From contig NZ_CP060705.1 of assembly GCF_003048835.2 (NCBI RefSeq), forward strand, positions 124,001-188,000: a stretch of DNA of 64,000 nucleotides, given 5' to 3'. The position numbers and the translations under genes are program-made. Source of the DNA: Campylobacter concisus (GTDB lineage Bacteria > Campylobacterota > Campylobacteria > Campylobacterales > Campylobacteraceae). This document shows positions 62,750 to 64,000 of the stretch, in pieces. The notes beneath the pieces are model-generated. The model made no database searches and was not told the DNA's origin. It worked only from the letters and a program-made list of their open reading frames with translations. Within the stretch, counting starts at the first letter, position 1, and each line of letters starts with the position of its first letter.

Positions 62750-62898
62750 TATTAAATTAAATTTTACATACAAGAGGATAAACCAAAATAAATTTGCCTT
62801 TGCCATTTATATAGCTAAAAAGTTTCATTTCTGAAATATTTTGTATAAAAATTCTTTTTTCTAATTATATTTTAATATTAGATTAAGATTACATCCTT

Positions 62899-62904
62899 TA
62901 TAAT
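62899..62904 (+). promoter_or_regulatory. Putative promoter -10 (TATAAT) of the TpsB gene
   Basis: A consensus TATAAT lies 62 nt before the ATG at 62961; no convincing -35 is seen. The ribosome site GGAAGG follows. Confidence 0.45.
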
Positions 62905-62960
62905 GTCACTAAATTATTTTAAAAAATATAACTTTATAGTTATTTCCAAGGAAGGTTAAG

Positions 62961-64000
62961 ATGAGAACTCTCTTATCTTTAAGCATGGTGTGTGCTGCGC
63001 TACTTGCTAATGAGACTAATCTAAAAAATGAGTTAAACAACGAAGAGATTAGAGCGAATATGGCAAGCTCTTTTAACGAAAGCTCCAACATAAATTTGCT
63101 TAACGAAAAAATAGCTTCAGAAGGTAAGCTAAATTTAAACGAAACCCCATGCTTTAAAATAGATAAAATTTCACTCTTAAATGAGAACGAAGTAGCTAGC
63201 TTTAACGCTAGTAGTGGTGCTGATGAGGCTATAATAAGAAAAGCTTATAATACAAACTACTCTAAATTTAACTCTATTTTAGAGGCTAGCTTAAACAAGC
63301 TTGACTTTAAACCAAGCAGCTGTCTTGGCAAAAACTCTATCAATCTAATCATAAACTCTTTTAACAACGAGATAATAAAAAGTGGCTACATCACTTCAAG
63401 TGCGAGCCTAGTTACAAAGAGTCTAAAAGACGCCAAGCTAGAGTTTGTCATAAATCTTGGTCTAATAGATGATATAAGTATCAATGAGCTTGACACTCAA
63501 AGAAATAGAGCGAGCCTATTTGGCGCATTTGGTGAGTACTCTCATAAAAATAAAGTGGCAAATATAAGAGATATCGAGCAGGCTCTTGAGTCACTTCAAA
63601 ACGTCTCAAAAAATGACGTTAGCATTAAATTCTTACCTTCAAATAGAGCTGGCTTTTCAAACATAGTGATCACTAGAGTAGAGAGCTTTCCACTAAAAGC
63701 TGCCATTAGCCTTGACAACCTTGGCTCAAAACAAAGCGGCAAATATCAAGGCATGCTAAATTTAAGCACGCTAAATTTACTTGGATTTAACGAAATTTTT
63801 AGCTTCTCACGTGGCAAGGATGTGCTTAAAAAGTATGAGGTTACAAATAAATTTAATGGCGCAAGTGATCACGGAGCTTCAAATAACTACTATTACGGCT
63901 TTAGTATCCCATTTGGCTACTTTATGCTTGAGTATGAAAAGAGTAAATATGACTACGCCCAGATCATAAACGCAGCCTACAACCTCTACACATATAAAGG
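62961..64000 (+). CDS. TpsB/ShlB-type two-partner secretion outer-membrane transporter, 3' end outside the window
   Basis: The frame is open to the right edge, so the gene is partial; 346 residues are visible. The ATG at 62961 follows GGAAGGTTAAG. A signal-peptide-like start (MRTLLSLSMVCAALLAN) leads to an N-terminal linker and a POTRA-like domain starting at PCFKIDKISLLN with a second Cys at SSCLGK, a cysteine pair seen in many ShlB/FhaC proteins. Further on, the pattern SLQNVSKNDVSIKFLPSN and the barrel entry SLDNLGSKQSGKYQG with LNLLGFNEIFSFSRG match the transporter barrel of this family. It would export a large TpsA exoprotein such as a hemagglutinin or hemolysin, whose gene should follow outside the window. 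Confidence 0.8.
   Translation, partial: MRTLLSLSMVCAALLANETNLKNELNNEEIRANMASSFNESSNINLLNEKIASEGKLNLNETPCFKIDKISLLNENEVASFNASSGADEAIIRKAYNTNYSKFNSILEASLNKLDFKPSSCLGKNSINLIINSFNNEIIKSGYITSSASLVTKSLKDAKLEFVINLGLIDDISINELDTQRNRASLFGAFGEYSHKNKVANIRDIEQALESLQNVSKNDVSIKFLPSNRAGFSNIVITRVESFPLKAAISLDNLGSKQSGKYQGMLNLSTLNLLGFNEIFSFSRGKDVLKKYEVTNKFNGASDHGASNNYYYGFSIPFGYFMLEYEKSKYDYAQIINAAYNLYTYK

Larger units (their letters stand above)
62549..62960. other. 412-bp divergent intergenic region
   Basis: It lies between the DUF4198 gene (minus) and the TpsB gene (plus). It contains the minus-strand promoter with Fur-box-like sequence (62722-62749), a plus-strand -10 (62899-62904) and a leader of about 165 nt on the minus side. 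No gene was recognised. Confidence 0.6.

Noticed and set aside
1-64000. CRISPR arrays, insertion sequences, integrases, prophage genes or rRNA
   Set aside because: No regularly spaced repeats, transposase or recombinase motifs, or rRNA sequence were found on reading both strands.

Overview
The window comes from an AT-rich epsilonproteobacterium, almost certainly a Campylobacter. Two blocks have the gene order I remember from C. jejuni: cmeC-cmeB-cmeA-cmeR-ccoG-rpsU ... UPF0323 lipoprotein-ATP-grasp protein-2-hydroxyacid dehydrogenase-yajQ (Cj0365c-Cj0374), and nuoA-nuoN followed by pflA (Cj1579c-Cj1565c). A species in the C. concisus/curvus/showae group is my guess, not a demonstration.

Positions 1-22.9 kb hold a type VI secretion (T6SS) locus, all on the plus strand. 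Two unrecognised genes come first (1-3.6 kb; the first is cut by the left edge). The structural genes follow as apparent units: tssJ-tssK-tssL-tssA, tssB-tssC-tssE-tssF-tssG, and tssM plus an FHA-domain gene. Then come hcp, four tandem paralogous small secreted proteins, and a vgrG with an unusual N-terminal extension. No clpV (tssH) and no PAAR gene is present in the window. tssJ and tssM share a 17-nt promoter motif at nearly the same distance from their start codons.

Positions 23-36.3 kb are mostly conserved housekeeping: an aquaporin, then on the minus strand a small membrane protein, the CmeABC-type multidrug efflux pump, its TetR repressor with a palindromic operator, and CcoG. On the plus strand follow rpsU, a helix-turn-helix protein, a UPF0323 lipoprotein, a glutathionylspermidine-synthase-like ATP-grasp protein, a D-2-hydroxyacid dehydrogenase and YajQ.

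Positions 36.5-43.9 kb are less conserved: a DUF2314/ankyrin protein, two paralogous membrane proteins of which one has an internally duplicated cytosolic domain, and a coupled pair of a HemN-like radical SAM protein and a YojI/PvdE-type ABC exporter. Positions 44.0-57.5 kb hold a 14-gene nuo operon in which NuoE and NuoF are replaced by the Campylobacter-type proteins, followed by the flagellar motor gene pflA.

Positions 59.8-64 kb contain a chain of tiny ORFs with a small membrane protein, a cluster of six tRNA genes behind a consensus sigma70 promoter (one tRNA has an irregular anticodon arm), a DUF4198 exported protein with a promoter covered by a Fur-box-like sequence, and the 5' part of a TpsB/ShlB-type outer-membrane transporter that runs off the right edge. 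No rRNA, CRISPR array, insertion sequence or prophage was seen.
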